This document shows positions 19,384-28,568 of a DNA stretch of 64,000 nucleotides, piece after piece. The DNA is taken from contig NZ_VFMY01000001.1 in NCBI RefSeq assembly GCF_006715305.1, forward strand, positions 744,001 to 808,000, read 5' to 3'. Position numbers and translations under genes: made by a program. Position 1 is the first letter of the stretch; each line of letters begins with the position of its first letter. The notes beneath the pieces were generated by a model that saw only the letters and a list, made by a program, of their open reading frames with translations, made no database searches and was not told where the DNA came from. This stretch comes from Arthrobacter sp. SLBN-100 (GTDB lineage: Bacteria; Actinomycetota; Actinomycetes; Actinomycetales; Micrococcaceae).

Positions 19384-21237
19384 CTACTTCTTGGCCTTGT
19401 CCTTGGATTCGTCGGTGGTGAGCGCGGCGATGAAGGCTTCCTGGGGGACCTCGACGCGGCCCACCATCTTCATGCGCTTCTTGCCTTCCTTCTGCTTCTC
19501 CAGCAGTTTGCGCTTTCGGGAGATGTCACCGCCGTAGCACTTGGCCAGGACATCCTTGCGGATGGCGCGGATGCTTTCCCGGGCGATGATCCTGGAGCCG
19601 ATGGCGGCCTGGATGGGCACCTCGAACTGCTGGCGTGGAATAAGCTCGCGCAGCTTGGTGGTCATCATGACGCCGTAGGAGTACGCCTTGTCGCGGTGGG
19701 TGATGGCGGAGAATGCATCCACCTGCTCACCCTGGAGCATGATGTCCACCTTCACGAGGTCGGCCACCTGGTCGCCGTCGGCCTTCCAGTCCAGCGAGCC
19801 GTAGCCTCGGGTCTTGGACTTCAGAATGTCGAAGAAGTCGAACACGATCTCGGCCAGGGGCAGGCGGTAGCGGATTTCCACCCGGTCCTCGGACAGGTAG
19901 TCCATGCCGCCCATCACGCCGCGGCGGCTCTGGCACAGCTCCATGATGGCCCCGACGAATTCGTTCGGGGCCAGGATGGTGGCGGAGACCATCGGCTCGC
20001 GGACCTCGGAGATCTTGCCTGAGGGGTACTCGCTGGGGTTGGTCACGTGGACCACCTTTTTGTCCTCCAGCGTGACCTCGTACTCCACGTTGGGGGCGGT
20101 GGAGATCAGGTCCAGGTTGTATTCGCGTTCGAGCCGCTCGCGGGTGATTTCCAGGTGGAGCAGTCCGAGGAAGCCCACACGGAAGCCGAAACCAAGTGCG
20201 GCGGACGTTTCCGGCTCGTATACCAGCGCGGCATCGTTGAGCATCAGCTTCTCCAGTGCATCGCGCAGCACCGGGTAGTCGGTGCCGTCCAACGGATACA
20301 GGCCGGAGAAGACCATTGGCTTGGCATCTGCGTAGCCGGGGAGCGAATCAGCGGCCGGCTTGGCGAGGTTGGTGACGGTATCGCCGACCTTGGACAGGCG
20401 GACGTCCTTTACCCCGGTGATGAGGTAGCCCACTTCGCCGACGCCCAGGCCCTTGGACGGGGTGGGCTCCGGGGAGCTCACACCGATCTCGAGGAGTTCA
20501 TGGGTTGCCCGGGTGGACATCATCTGGATGCGTTCGCGGGGGTGCAGCATGCCGTCGACCACGCGGACATAGGTGACCACGCCGCGGTAGGTGTCGTAGA
20601 CAGAGTCGAAGATCATGGCGCGGGCGGGGGCATTTGCATCACCCTTCGGGGCCGGCAGGTCGCGGACGATCTTGTCCAGCAGGGCTTCAACGCCCATTCC
20701 GGTCTTCCCCGAGACCCGCAGTACGTCCTCCGGGTCCCCGCCGATCAGGCTCGCCAGTTCCGCGGCGTACTTCTCGGGCTGGGCCGCCGGGAGGTCAATC
20801 TTGTTCAAGACCGGGATGATGGTGAGGTTGTTTTCCATCGCCAGGTACAGGTTGGCGAGCGTCTGGGCCTCGATGCCCTGTGCTGCGTCGACCAGGAGAA
20901 TTGCACCCTCGCAGGCCGCCAGGGACCGGGAGACCTCGTAGGTAAAGTCGACGTGGCCGGGAGTGTCAATCATGTTCAGTGCGTAACTGGTGCCGTCGAG
21001 TTCCCAGGGCATGCGGACAGCCTGGGACTTGATGGTGATGCCGCGCTCACGTTCGATGTCCATGCGGTCCAGGTATTGGGCCTTCATGTCGCGGGATTGA
21101 ACGACGCCGGTGAACTGCAGCATGCGGTCGGCCAGAGTGGACTTGCCGTGGTCAATGTGCGCGATGATGCAGAAGTTCCGAATAATGGCCGGATCTGTCG
21201 CGGCGGGCACCGGGGCGGTGCGGGCCATGGGAGACAC
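19384..21237 (-). CDS. lepA: elongation factor 4 (LepA), ribosome-associated GTPase
   Basis: 617 residues from GTG 21237. The translational GTPase motifs are complete: AHIDHGKST (G1), RERGITI (G2), DTPGHVDF (G3) and NKIDLP (G4). EF-G-like domains follow, and the LepA-specific C-terminal domain ends with the basic [24 protein letters not shown] helix that reaches the peptidyl transferase centre. LepA acts in ribosome biogenesis or back-translocation under stress. It probably forms a unit with hemW. Confidence 0.96.
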   Translation of the reverse strand: MSPMARTAPVPAATDPAIIRNFCIIAHIDHGKSTLADRMLQFTGVVQSRDMKAQYLDRMDIERERGITIKSQAVRMPWELDGTSYALNMIDTPGHVDFTYEVSRSLAACEGAILLVDAAQGIEAQTLANLYLAMENNLTIIPVLNKIDLPAAQPEKYAAELASLIGGDPEDVLRVSGKTGMGVEALLDKIVRDLPAPKGDANAPARAMIFDSVYDTYRGVVTYVRVVDGMLHPRERIQMMSTRATHELLEIGVSSPEPTPSKGLGVGEVGYLITGVKDVRLSKVGDTVTNLAKPAADSLPGYADAKPMVFSGLYPLDGTDYPVLRDALEKLMLNDAALVYEPETSAALGFGFRVGFLGLLHLEITRERLEREYNLDLISTAPNVEYEVTLEDKKVVHVTNPSEYPSGKISEVREPMVSATILAPNEFVGAIMELCQSRRGVMGGMDYLSEDRVEIRYRLPLAEIVFDFFDILKSKTRGYGSLDWKADGDQVADLVKVDIMLQGEQVDAFSAITHRDKAYSYGVMMTTKLRELIPRQQFEVPIQAAIGSRIIARESIRAIRKDVLAKCYGGDISRKRKLLEKQKEGKKRMKMVGRVEVPQEAFIAALTTDESKDKAKK

Positions 21238-21409
21238 GCAGGGTCCTTACTGTTGGCATTCACGCGGTTCCGCGGAGCACAACGAAGGCTCCTGCGGTCA
21301 GCCGCACATCTTGGAACCTCCAGTGTCCCACGTCCGGGCCGCTGTCACCGCATTTCTTGGCCCTCAACCTTCCGCCACCGGGGAGGATGTCCGGGGATAG
21401 GGTTGCCGA

Positions 21410-21982
21410 ATGGCAATCAACCTTTATTCCCTGGCTAACGCCGTCAAAGCCGGCCTGCGCATATTGCGGGCGACCGGCAAGGGTGCCGGCGCCGTGCCGC
21501 AAACCGGCCGCCCTGCCCGAGGGCCTTCCATCCCCGCCAAGGATCAGGGCGGACAACCCCCGGCCGGTTCATACCAGGACACCCAGTACCCTGGCGATTA
21601 CCGCGGCCGCTTTAGCCTCCGTTATGCTCCGCAGCCGGACGGTGAACCGGATCCGGGTGAGGTGGTGTGGGCGTGGGTCCCCTACGAGGAGGACTCCACC
21701 CGCGGCAAGGACCGGCCGGTGCTTGTGGTGGGCCGCAACGGCGGCTACCTGCTGGGGCTGATGCTCACCAGCAAAGACCGTGTGCCGGCGTCGGCAGTCT
21801 CCAGGGACTATCTGGACCTGGGCGTTGGAGCCTGGGACCGGCAGGGCCGGCCGAGTGAGGCCCGGCTGGACCGCATCCTGCAGTTGCGGCCGGACAGCAT
21901 CCGTCGGGAAGGCTCCGTGCTGGACCGTGAGCGCTTTGAAACGGTGGCAGCAGGACTCCGGTGGCGACACGGCTGGAGCTAG
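21410..21982 (+). CDS. PemK/MazF-fold protein without adjacent antitoxin
   Basis: 190 residues. The C-terminal 120 residues have a PemK/MazF-like SH3 fold: PGEVVWAWVPYEEDSTRGKDRPVLVVGRNGG includes the conserved RPVLV strand, followed by LMLTSKD. The N-terminal 65 residues are Pro/Gly-rich and not part of the fold. MazF toxins cut mRNA, but they normally come with an antitoxin of about 80 residues. None is present here: the neighbours are lepA (divergent) and rpsT. A conserved housekeeping role or regulated RNase is possible. Catalytic competence cannot be judged from sequence alone. Confidence 0.75.
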   Translation: MAINLYSLANAVKAGLRILRATGKGAGAVPQTGRPARGPSIPAKDQGGQPPAGSYQDTQYPGDYRGRFSLRYAPQPDGEPDPGEVVWAWVPYEEDSTRGKDRPVLVVGRNGGYLLGLMLTSKDRVPASAVSRDYLDLGVGAWDRQGRPSEARLDRILQLRPDSIRREGSVLDRERFETVAAGLRWRHGWS

Positions 21983-22153
21983 CGCCGCCCAAATGGCCAG
22001 CCCCGCGCCTGACCTGCTATTCTTTATAGCTGTGTGTCCGTGCAGGTCGACGGCCACTGATGGTTGGCCGCCATAGGTATCCCCACGCCGCTCAGTCAAT
22101 GGCCAATCTGAAAGCCCTCTAGACCATTTCCGCATTAAAAAGAGAGTTCACAC

Positions 22154-22414
22154 GTGGCGAATATCAAGTCCCAGAAGAAGCGCATCCTCACCAACGAGAA
22201 GGCACGCCTGCGCAACAACGCAGTCAAGTCCGAGCTGAAGACGGCCATCCGCGCCGTCAACACCGCCGTTGAGTCCACGGACAAGGATGCAGCTGCTGCT
22301 GCCCTGGTTGCTGCCAGCCGCAAGCTGGACAAGGCTGTTAGCAAGGGTGTCCTGCACAAGAACAATGCAGCGAACCGCAAGTCGGCGATCTCCAAGAAGG
22401 TCAACGCACTGTAA
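22154..22414 (+). CDS. rpsT: 30S ribosomal protein S20
   Basis: 86 residues from GTG 22154. A Lys/Arg/Ala-rich helical protein ([22 protein letters not shown]... [20 protein letters not shown]) of normal S20 length that binds 16S rRNA early in 30S assembly. AAAGAGAG about 9 nt upstream acts as SD. The 170 bp upstream hold the promoter (AT-rich TATTCTTTATAGC near 22019) and the 5' leader. A terminator follows. Confidence 0.97.
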   Translation: MANIKSQKKRILTNEKARLRNNAVKSELKTAIRAVNTAVESTDKDAAAAALVAASRKLDKAVSKGVLHKNNAANRKSAISKKVNAL

Positions 22415-22441
22415 GGTTTCCAGTTCGCTTGAACTGATGGT

Positions 22442-22471
22442 TGTGGCCGGTACCGATAGGTGCCGGCCACA
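22442..22471 (+). terminator. rpsT terminator hairpin
   Basis: A 13-bp stem (TGTGGCCGGTACC / GGTGCCGGCCACA, one G-T pair) with tetraloop GATA, starting 28 bp after the rpsT stop and followed by CATCTTTAAC, a short T-rich stretch. Confidence 0.82.
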
Positions 22472-22509
22472 CATCTTTAACATCGTCTTAACCCAACGGC
22501 CTGTCTGAG

Positions 22510-23247
22510 TCATCCCGGCGTGAGGACGCAGAAATCGTTGCCTTCCGGGTCGGCGAGACACACCCAGGGCACATCGCCCTGGCCGAGGTCGACGTCGGTG
22601 GCGCCCAAGGCCCGCAACCGGTCCACCTCCGCTGACTGATCATCAGCGGGGTACGGCATCAGGTCCAGATGGGCACGGCCCAACTCGGTCTTCACTTCGG
22701 ACACGCGATGGAACTCAAGGTACGGCCCCACCCCCGTGGCGGACCGGAGCCGCGCAGAACCGTCGGTCACCTCGTGCACGGTCCAGTCCGTCGCCCCGCC
22801 CCAGAATCGGGCCATGGCCCGCGGATCGATGCAGCTGACCACCACCGCCGCGATCGGCCCGGTGTCCCAATAGATTGATCGGGGCTCCAGCACACGGAAC
22901 AGGTTGCCCTCCGGATCGGCCAGAACCCTCCATGGCACATCACCCTGGCCAACGTCAGCGGGCGTCGCCCCGAGCTGCAGCAGGTGCGCCACGAGTTCCG
23001 CATGATGGGCCATAGAGGTGGAGTTCAGGTCGAGGTGCGCGCGGTACCTCACCGTCTCGGGGTCCGGGACGGTCACCACATCGACGCAGACCGCCACGGG
23101 GTCCGGCCAGGCAAAGTCCAAGGGTTCCACATTGGTCACGCCGGGCCCTTCGCTGGACATGTCCCAGCCGAGCGCCTCCGCCCAAAACCGGCCGAGCGCC
23201 GAGTCATCGCCGGCCTTGAAATTCACTTGAACAAGTCGCAACGCCAT
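22510..23247 (-). CDS. VOC family protein (two glyoxalase-like domains)
   Basis: 245 residues consisting of two tandem vicinal-oxygen-chelate domains of about 120 residues each. The half-repeats are visible as LGQGDVPWVCLADPEGNDFCVL at the C-terminus and VGQGDVPWRVLADPEGNLFRVL near residues 100-120. The metal or substrate residues are not typical enough to name a reaction; many such actinobacterial proteins bind small hydrophobic compounds or antibiotics. No clear operon partner: holA follows upstream on the same strand with a 63-bp gap. Confidence 0.8.
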   Translation of the reverse strand: MALRLVQVNFKAGDDSALGRFWAEALGWDMSSEGPGVTNVEPLDFAWPDPVAVCVDVVTVPDPETVRYRAHLDLNSTSMAHHAELVAHLLQLGATPADVGQGDVPWRVLADPEGNLFRVLEPRSIYWDTGPIAAVVVSCIDPRAMARFWGGATDWTVHEVTDGSARLRSATGVGPYLEFHRVSEVKTELGRAHLDLMPYPADDQSAEVDRLRALGATDVDLGQGDVPWVCLADPEGNDFCVLTPG

Positions 23248-23310
23248 ACCGCCGACCCTATACCGAAGTACAGTCCCGGATGCGGGGGTGCTGTCCGGGG
23301 TTCGGCCGGG

Positions 23311-24327
23311 CTACCTTCCCTGAACGGACATCGCGATGATTCTCACCGCGTGTTCCACCGCATAAACGGGGTCCCGGGCCAGTCCTTTGACCTGGGCGTC
23401 AGCCTCGGCGGTGGCCTGGATGGAGCGCACCAGTCCTTCCGGCGTCCAGCGCCGGACATCGCGCTGTGCCTGTTCAACCAGCCATGGCTGCATCCCGAGT
23501 TCTGCCGCAATCTGTGCGGACGAGCCGGAAGCGCCGGCAACGCGCGCCACGGTCCGAAGCTTGGCCGCCAGCGCGGCGACCAGCGGAACGGGATCTGCTC
23601 CCGTCGCCAGTGCATGCCGCAGGGTGGACAGCGCCAGGGGGCCGTTTCCTGCCATGGCGGCATCTGCCACCTTGAAGGCCGTGGCCTCGATCCGGCCGCC
23701 GTAGTAGCGGTCCACGATGTCAGTGGTCACGGTGGTGCCGGCGTCGGAGATGAGCTGGCTGCAGGCTGCGGCCAGTTCGGAAAGACTTGCTCCGACGGCG
23801 TTCACCAAGGCCTGCACAGCGTCCGGTTCGATCCGACGCCCCCCGGCCTTGAACTCGGCCGCCACGAAAGCCACCTTATCCGCGTCCTTTTTCAAGGGCT
23901 GGCAGTCCACTACGGGCCAGCCGCCCTTTTTGACCGCGTCGAGCAGTTTCTTGCCCCGGGCTCCCCCGCCGTGGCGCAGCACCAGGACGGCATCTGGCTC
24001 CGGGTGGCCGAGGTAGGCCAACGCGTCCGCCAAAAAAGCGTCGTTCATTGCTTCAACGGCCTCCACCTCGATGAGCTTGCTTTCACCAAAGAGGGATGGG
24101 CTGACCTGCATCAGCAAGGTGCCGGCCTCGTAGGAAGAGGCATTAATGCGACTGACTTCGACATCAGGGGAAGCTGCGCGGACCTGGGCGCGGACACGGT
24201 CCATCGCCCTGATGCCCAGGTACTCTTCAGGCCCGCCCACCAGAACGACTCCGGCGGGGGTTACGTCCCGCCAGGTGGGGCCGTTCGACGCCGGCGAACG
24301 GGTTGCACGCTTCTGCACAGCAGCCAT
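23311..24327 (-). CDS. holA: DNA polymerase III subunit delta
   Basis: 338 residues from ATG 24327 (GGAAGG about 8 nt upstream). The delta subunit opens the beta sliding clamp within the clamp loader. The N-terminal AAA+-like part (PAGVVLVGGPEEYLGIRAMDRVRAQV) and the delta C-terminal helical bundle (LFRVASGSSAQIAAELGMQPWLVEQAQRDVRRW-like region) fit the family. The frame is open back to 24606, but that part reads the comEC remnant. In the ancestral order comEC lay immediately upstream; here only a degraded comEC copy does, so holA must use a promoter in that remnant or beyond. Confidence 0.9.
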   Translation of the reverse strand: MAAVQKRATRSPASNGPTWRDVTPAGVVLVGGPEEYLGIRAMDRVRAQVRAASPDVEVSRINASSYEAGTLLMQVSPSLFGESKLIEVEAVEAMNDAFLADALAYLGHPEPDAVLVLRHGGGARGKKLLDAVKKGGWPVVDCQPLKKDADKVAFVAAEFKAGGRRIEPDAVQALVNAVGASLSELAAACSQLISDAGTTVTTDIVDRYYGGRIEATAFKVADAAMAGNGPLALSTLRHALATGADPVPLVAALAAKLRTVARVAGASGSSAQIAAELGMQPWLVEQAQRDVRRWTPEGLVRSIQATAEADAQVKGLARDPVYAVEHAVRIIAMSVQGR

Positions 24328-25101
24328 CGGGGCTTCCTTCCGGAAATTCTGGTGGAGTATCCCAGCCTGCCATGTCCCGCGGCCCGGTCCAAGCCGGCAG
24401 CGCCGGTGTCCAGCCGGTGGCGGCGCTGGGTCGGGCGCCTGCTGTCCGTGTATGCCTCCAGCACTGCGATCACAGCGATAGTGCGGCGGTGAGCGGTCAT
24501 GACAAGGCGTACCAAGCGGTGCGGGCGGGCCGCCGCCCAGGCAGCGCCGATCGTCACCACGGACAGGAACAGCCTGGTCAGCAGTCCCGGTATCTCCTCC
24601 GGTCATGGGAGAGTTGCGCCGTAAACCTCGCCGTAGCCGCGACTCCGGCGCTGAAGGTGCCGGACAATGCGATCAATACGGTTCCGGCGGATGGAACCAG
24701 TACCACCAGGGGCACGGCCGCCGTTCCCCGCAGGGTCACGGGCGCCACAAGGGGTGACGCCAGGACGTTGGCCAACAGGGAGTACGTCGAAAACTGCGGC
24801 TGCAGCATCACAAAAATCCGAAGCTGGATCCAAGCGCGGATCCGCCAGCAGCAGGCCAAAAGGGCCAGGCACAGGAAGCTCAGCCCGGCCCGGCCTCCCG
24901 CCAGCGACGCCACGGCCACGACGCCCATGAGGGGTGCCCGGAGGACGCTGGAATCCGGGCCCACAAGCAGGACAAACAGCGCAAGGCCTGCCAGCGCAGC
25001 TGACGGTACCCTGGGCAGGCGCAGGGTCCGCGCGCCCAGCAGCAGCGCGCCAAGAACGGGCTGCAGTTGGCACCAGGGATAGCTGAGATCAGGGTGGGTC
25101 A
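23856..25101. repeat. left copy of the duplicated holA-comEC junction
   Basis: This segment (5' half of holA plus the 3' part of comEC) is homologous, in the same orientation, to 34963-36094. The holA part matches at about 90 percent by eye and the comEC part less. In this copy holA is intact, while comEC has internal deletions (one of about 140 bp near 24810) and frameshifts. Confidence 0.85.
24345..25101 (-). pseudogene. comEC 3' remnant
   Basis: Minus-strand segments in changing frames match the surviving ComEC (34983-37166): GPDSSVLRAPLMGVVAVASL, then VMLQPQFSTYSLLANVLASP, LVAPVTLRGTAAVPLVVLVP, FSAGVAATARFTAQL and finally AAGHGRLGYSTRISGRKP. At least one internal deletion (about 48 codons, between LRI and FVMLQPQ) and several frameshifts break it, and everything upstream of the GPDSSVLR region is missing. 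It directly precedes intact holA, which is where the native comEC end should be. Confidence 0.88.
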
Positions 25102-25298
25102 GGAGTGCGCCTTCACCGGCACTGATTTGTGCGACGTAATTCTTCGCAGATGAGCATGGTTAGTGCCGGCTGAGACCACGCAGCACGGCTTCCACCGTTC
25201 CCGGTCGGCGTGGTGCGGCCGGAAGGAAGTCAGGGCCTCCTTGAATTGGCAGCGACCAGGCAAATTAATACCCGAAAGACCCTGACATGAATATCTCT

Positions 25299-25640
25299 AT
25301 GTCTTGTTCCAGGGGCCGTGGGTGCACGTGCGCCGATACTCTGCTCGGTGCCGACGGCATCCATATCAGGTCCGTTACTGCAACCGATTCTCCGGCGTGA
25401 ACGCCCTCGGCGTCGACAGGATGTCTGATCACATTGGCCCGCCGGATCCGGCATGGTCACGGGGCGCTCGTAAACCACATCCGCGACGCTCACGGGATGG
25501 TGCATGCTCGGTTGCTGGACTTTGTTCCGGGTCGGTCGGGGAAGGCTACGCCTGACTGGCTCAAAGGCCAAGGCGCCGGGTTCACTGCCGGGATCAAGAC
25601 CGCTGCGCCGGACCGTTCCGCGGTCACTCTTGCATGGAAT
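25299..25640 (+). pseudogene. degenerate ISL3-type transposase
   Basis: From ATG 25299 the frame reads CADTLLGADGIHIRSV, like the N-terminus of ISL3-family transposases, and stops at TGA 25400. A second segment from 25398 reads VNALGVD, resembling the start of the DDE domain. A third frame continues HARLLDFVPGRSGKA, then DWLKGQGAGFTAGIKTAA, close to the ISL3 pattern HARLLDxVPGRSGxxYxxWL. The zinc-finger/HTH region and the C-terminal half are gone; intact elements carry about 1.3 kb. No terminal inverted repeats were recognised. Confidence 0.62.
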
Positions 25641-25658
25641 AGCGCGTCAATGATGGGA

Positions 25659-25683
25659 GGGTGCAGCCCGTGAAGCTGCACCC
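25659..25683. terminator. hairpin between transposase remnant and beta-helix gene
   Basis: A perfect 9-bp stem (GGGTGCAGC / GCTGCACCC) with a 7-nt loop, followed by TCATTCGTTT on the plus strand. It lies about 90 bp after the beta-helix gene stop and could terminate either strand. Confidence 0.6.
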
Positions 25684-25774
25684 TCATTCGTTTCAGGTGT
25701 CATCTGCTTGTAGGTTCCGGCCACGGCACATGCCACAGCACTTGACGATGATCACGTTGACGCTGAATGACCTC

Positions 25775-27181
25775 TTAGGGTGCGGGGGCGCAGATCTCCC
25801 GGGGTAGGGACTTCCCGCAGATGTTGTTTGTCCAGGTGTTCTGCGGGGGCGTCTGGTCTTGGGCGTCCCAGAGTCCGTTGCCTGACATCGAGTTGCCAGT
25901 GATTGTGTTGCCCGCAGCCCCGGATTCCATCAGGATGCCAACACCAGTCGTCGGATCAACCCCAGGTTCTTTTGGTGGGTGATTGTCGTTGACGGTGTTG
26001 TTCTCGATCACGTTCCCCGTGGTGCCGGACCGGAGCCTGATGCCGGCCTGCGTGTTGCCGCTGGCGTCGTTGTCCCTGATCACTGTGCCCACGGCGCCTG
26101 TCCCAGTCTGGAATGCGATACCAATTACGTTCCCGGTGAGAGTATTGCCTTCGATGATCGCGCCTAGCGTGACCTTAGCGGCGGCAACCTGGGCGGCGCC
26201 CAGGAAGGAGACGCCGGCACCGACATTGCTGACTGCGTTGTCGGTCACTTTGAGTTTGGCGTTCGCGGCACGGACGACGATGCCCCTTGTGCCTGCCCCG
26301 ATAATGTCGTTGGAATCGATGAGCACGTTTTCCGTGTTCTCAAGAAGCACGAAATTTGCATCGGCCTCCGAGGTGTTGTCACGCACTTCGACGTTTGTCG
26401 CACGACCAAGTACGAAGCCGAGTTCGTATGCTACGCCATTGTTTGCTGGGCCAGTGTTGCGGAAGGACTTGTTGTCGGCGATCACCGCATTGTTCAACGC
26501 CAGCCGCTGGTTGGCCACCGCAGCGAAGCTTGCCCTGAAGCAGTTGTCTTGAACTGTCGATATGCTGCCAACGCTGACGCCAGCTGAGCCAAACTCAATG
26601 CCGACGGTGTTGTTCCAAATGACGTTGTCGCTGATGCGGTACCCGGAGTGAACGCTTGTGGTTTCAATGGCAGCTTCGTACACATCGACTTTGCCACCGG
26701 GTTGCCTTTCAGGGTTATCAACCTTAGTGGGCTCGCCCTGTATTTGTCCTTGAACGACCAGGCCTGACAACGTGATGTTGCTGACCTGCAAGCTGAGCAG
26801 GGAGTCCTTCACCGGAGTGTCTGTTTGCGGCGGCTGGAGGATGGCGAACTTGGTGGGGTCCACAAGAGCTGCGAATTCCGCATCGGTGATGTCATTGAAG
26901 CAGTCCAGGTTCTTCACCGGGTCACCCACACCGTGGACGGTGATCTCTTTGGTGACCACGACGCTTTCCTTATAGGTGCCCGGGCAGACTTCGACGGTGT
27001 CTCCGTTGTTCACCTGCCCGTCACTGACCGCGGCCTGGATGGATGTGAAGTGTGCCACTGGGCACTGAATCTTATCGTCATCAACAACCCAGGTCGTCGG
27101 TTCAGCCGCGGTCGCGGCGGGTGAGACCCCTGCTGCCCACAGCGCAGCGCAGCACAATAATGCGGTTCTTTTCATGGTCAT
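25775..27181 (-). CDS. secreted right-handed parallel beta-helix protein
   Basis: 468 residues. A signal peptide (MTMKRTALLCCAALWAAGVS, cleavage near ATAA) targets it for export. The rest is a series of 20-25-residue coils rich in N-x-I/V and G-N-x-I patterns (LSGLVVQGQI, YRISDNVIWNNTVGIEF, NVIENNTVNDNHP, GNTITGNSMSGNG), typical of PbH1/NosD-like right-handed beta-helices. Such proteins include pectate-lyase-like enzymes and surface adhesins. Catalytic residues are not identifiable, so no substrate is named. The C-terminus has no sorting signal. A LuxR-type box lies about 310 bp upstream of its start. Confidence 0.8.
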   Translation of the reverse strand: MTMKRTALLCCAALWAAGVSPAATAAEPTTWVVDDDKIQCPVAHFTSIQAAVSDGQVNNGDTVEVCPGTYKESVVVTKEITVHGVGDPVKNLDCFNDITDAEFAALVDPTKFAILQPPQTDTPVKDSLLSLQVSNITLSGLVVQGQIQGEPTKVDNPERQPGGKVDVYEAAIETTSVHSGYRISDNVIWNNTVGIEFGSAGVSVGSISTVQDNCFRASFAAVANQRLALNNAVIADNKSFRNTGPANNGVAYELGFVLGRATNVEVRDNTSEADANFVLLENTENVLIDSNDIIGAGTRGIVVRAANAKLKVTDNAVSNVGAGVSFLGAAQVAAAKVTLGAIIEGNTLTGNVIGIAFQTGTGAVGTVIRDNDASGNTQAGIRLRSGTTGNVIENNTVNDNHPPKEPGVDPTTGVGILMESGAAGNTITGNSMSGNGLWDAQDQTPPQNTWTNNICGKSLPREICAPAP

Positions 27182-27490
27182 ATTTCCCTAATACATCTTT
27201 GAGTAGCTCCGGTCGCCCTCAATCGGAGGAGCAATGCAGGCCACATAATCAGGGGACAGGCGATGGAGGGGCATGCAATAAAAGCAGGCGTCTCGCAAGC
27301 TGTGGCCGGAAGTGGCGGAGGGGCGGACGCAGCGCTGCGCCGGCGCCGACGTTCTCATCTACTGATAAAAATCCTGCTGCCGATTCCTTCTACTGTGGCT
27401 CCTCTATATTGGCGATGAGACTCTCTGCGGCGCGGGCAGCGGACGCATGCTCAAAGTCCCAGTTAAATCGTCCTGCGGGCCCACACCTCA
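27182..27490. other. upstream region of the beta-helix gene
   Basis: A 309-bp stretch containing AGGGAAAT as possible SD for the beta-helix gene. No conserved ORF was recognised. Confidence 0.4.
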
Positions 27491-27570
27491 GTGAATACGC
27501 ACTTGTACGTATTGACTGCCACCCGCCGAACCTTTGAGCTATGGCTCGGCCCGTAGAACTCGATGCCGGG
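27491..27570 (+). repeat. inverted-repeat arm with LuxR-type box (left)
   Basis: About 80 bp that matches, as reverse complement, 28569-28646, with the first 24 bp identical. The arm opens with the near-palindrome at 27494-27513 and continues with shared blocks (ACCTTT, GCTCGG, GAACTCGA, GCCGGG). The two arms point inward at a segment holding only the LuxR-family gene. Confidence 0.7.
27494..27513. promoter_or_regulatory. near-palindromic box, copy 1
   Basis: aatacgcacttgtacgtatt, 16 of 20 positions symmetric. An identical 20-mer in the other orientation lies upstream of the LuxR gene. This is the size and symmetry of a LuxR-family dimer site. It lies 3' of luxR and 5' of the beta-helix gene. 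Confidence 0.55.
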
Positions 27571-27768
27571 TGGGGCAGAACTCCTGGCCATACGCGGCAG
27601 TCCCTGTGGCCCATTCAGCGGGCACTTTTCATGGCGGCCAGCACACGCCCTCATGGTGCTGTCCCGGCGGTCGCATGATGGTCGCTTCGGCGCCTGTGAC
27701 CTTGCCCGCTGTGACATTGCCGCTGCGCAGCGCTGCTACCAATGCATCATCCTGCGCCGATCCGCGAG

Positions 27769-28503
27769 TCAACTGGCAACGCGCTCCCGGAGCCGGTTCA
27801 GTGCGTCGATACGGTTACTGACCCCAAGCTTGGCGTACGCGTGCTCGAGGTGTTTCGTGACTGTGCGAGGGCTGATTCCGAGGAGGTGGCCGATGGCAAG
27901 CCCGGTAAGCCCTTTTCCTACGAGTTCCAGGATCTCTTGCTCACGGGCAGTCAAGGAATATTCCTCGGCACGGTTCATCTGCATCCTGTCGCCCTGACCG
28001 CCATAGGCCGCCTCAAGGAGGCGGAGCATTGGCTGCAGTTTGGCTGACAATTCCACTTCTTTGTCAGTAAAGTCCAGACGCAATCGGCAGAATGCCCATA
28101 TAGACGAGCTCATCAGCGTCGGCCGCGAGACCAGAAGTGCAATCTGACGGTCAATGCCAAGAGGGCTGTAGGTCTCCTGATACGTGCGGGTCTGCCGCAG
28201 CTCAAGATCGGTTGCGAGGTCGCTGAGCCTCCGGGGCTTCCAGATAGAGGGCGTCGGATCTTGGGCAAAGCTAAGGAATATGTAGTTGTCACCAGCCGTT
28301 TCCACTGCCGTCCCAGGTATTCCCTCCAGAGGCCGCGTTGGATAGGCGAAGATCTCGCCGGCTCCAGTTCGGGCGTCCAGGAAGCTACGCCCTATCAGCT
28401 CCGATGGAAAGAGACTGAAAAGGAGCTCTCCGGCCGCGGCAAGGTATTCGTCTCGGCTGGAAAGGGCACTCAGCTGGGCTGCGAAGTCGGCTGTAGTGTC
28501 CAT
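27769..28503 (-). CDS. LuxR-family transcriptional regulator with unusual N-terminal domain
   Basis: 244 residues from ATG 28503 with SD AGGAG 7 nt upstream. The C-terminal LuxR/NarL helix-turn-helix (residues about 180-240) has the hallmark LTAREQEILELVGKGLTGLAIG and the recognition helix SPRTVTKHLEHAYAKLGVSNR. The N-terminal 170 residues resemble GAF-like sensor domains of stand-alone LuxR-type regulators, with the linker RLDFTDKEVELSAKL. No receiver Asp or autoinducer pocket motif is evident. The near-palindromic boxes on both sides suggest autoregulation and control of the beta-helix gene. Confidence 0.83.
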   Translation of the reverse strand: MDTTADFAAQLSALSSRDEYLAAAGELLFSLFPSELIGRSFLDARTGAGEIFAYPTRPLEGIPGTAVETAGDNYIFLSFAQDPTPSIWKPRRLSDLATDLELRQTRTYQETYSPLGIDRQIALLVSRPTLMSSSIWAFCRLRLDFTDKEVELSAKLQPMLRLLEAAYGGQGDRMQMNRAEEYSLTAREQEILELVGKGLTGLAIGHLLGISPRTVTKHLEHAYAKLGVSNRIDALNRLRERVAS

Positions 28504-28568
28504 GATGCGCTCCTGCCTGGGGACGCCGCCATACTGGTCTGTGCGGGCCCCGGGCTTCCATTCCGGTG

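Noticed and set aside
22019..22031. Exact promoter for rpsT
   Set aside because: AT-rich TATTCTTTATAGC is suggestive, but no -35 at a proper distance could be fixed, so it is only mentioned under rpsT.
21410..22414. Toxin-antitoxin pair at the PemK-like gene
   Set aside because: The only plus-strand neighbour is rpsT, a ribosomal protein, and no small antitoxin-like frame overlaps or adjoins it.
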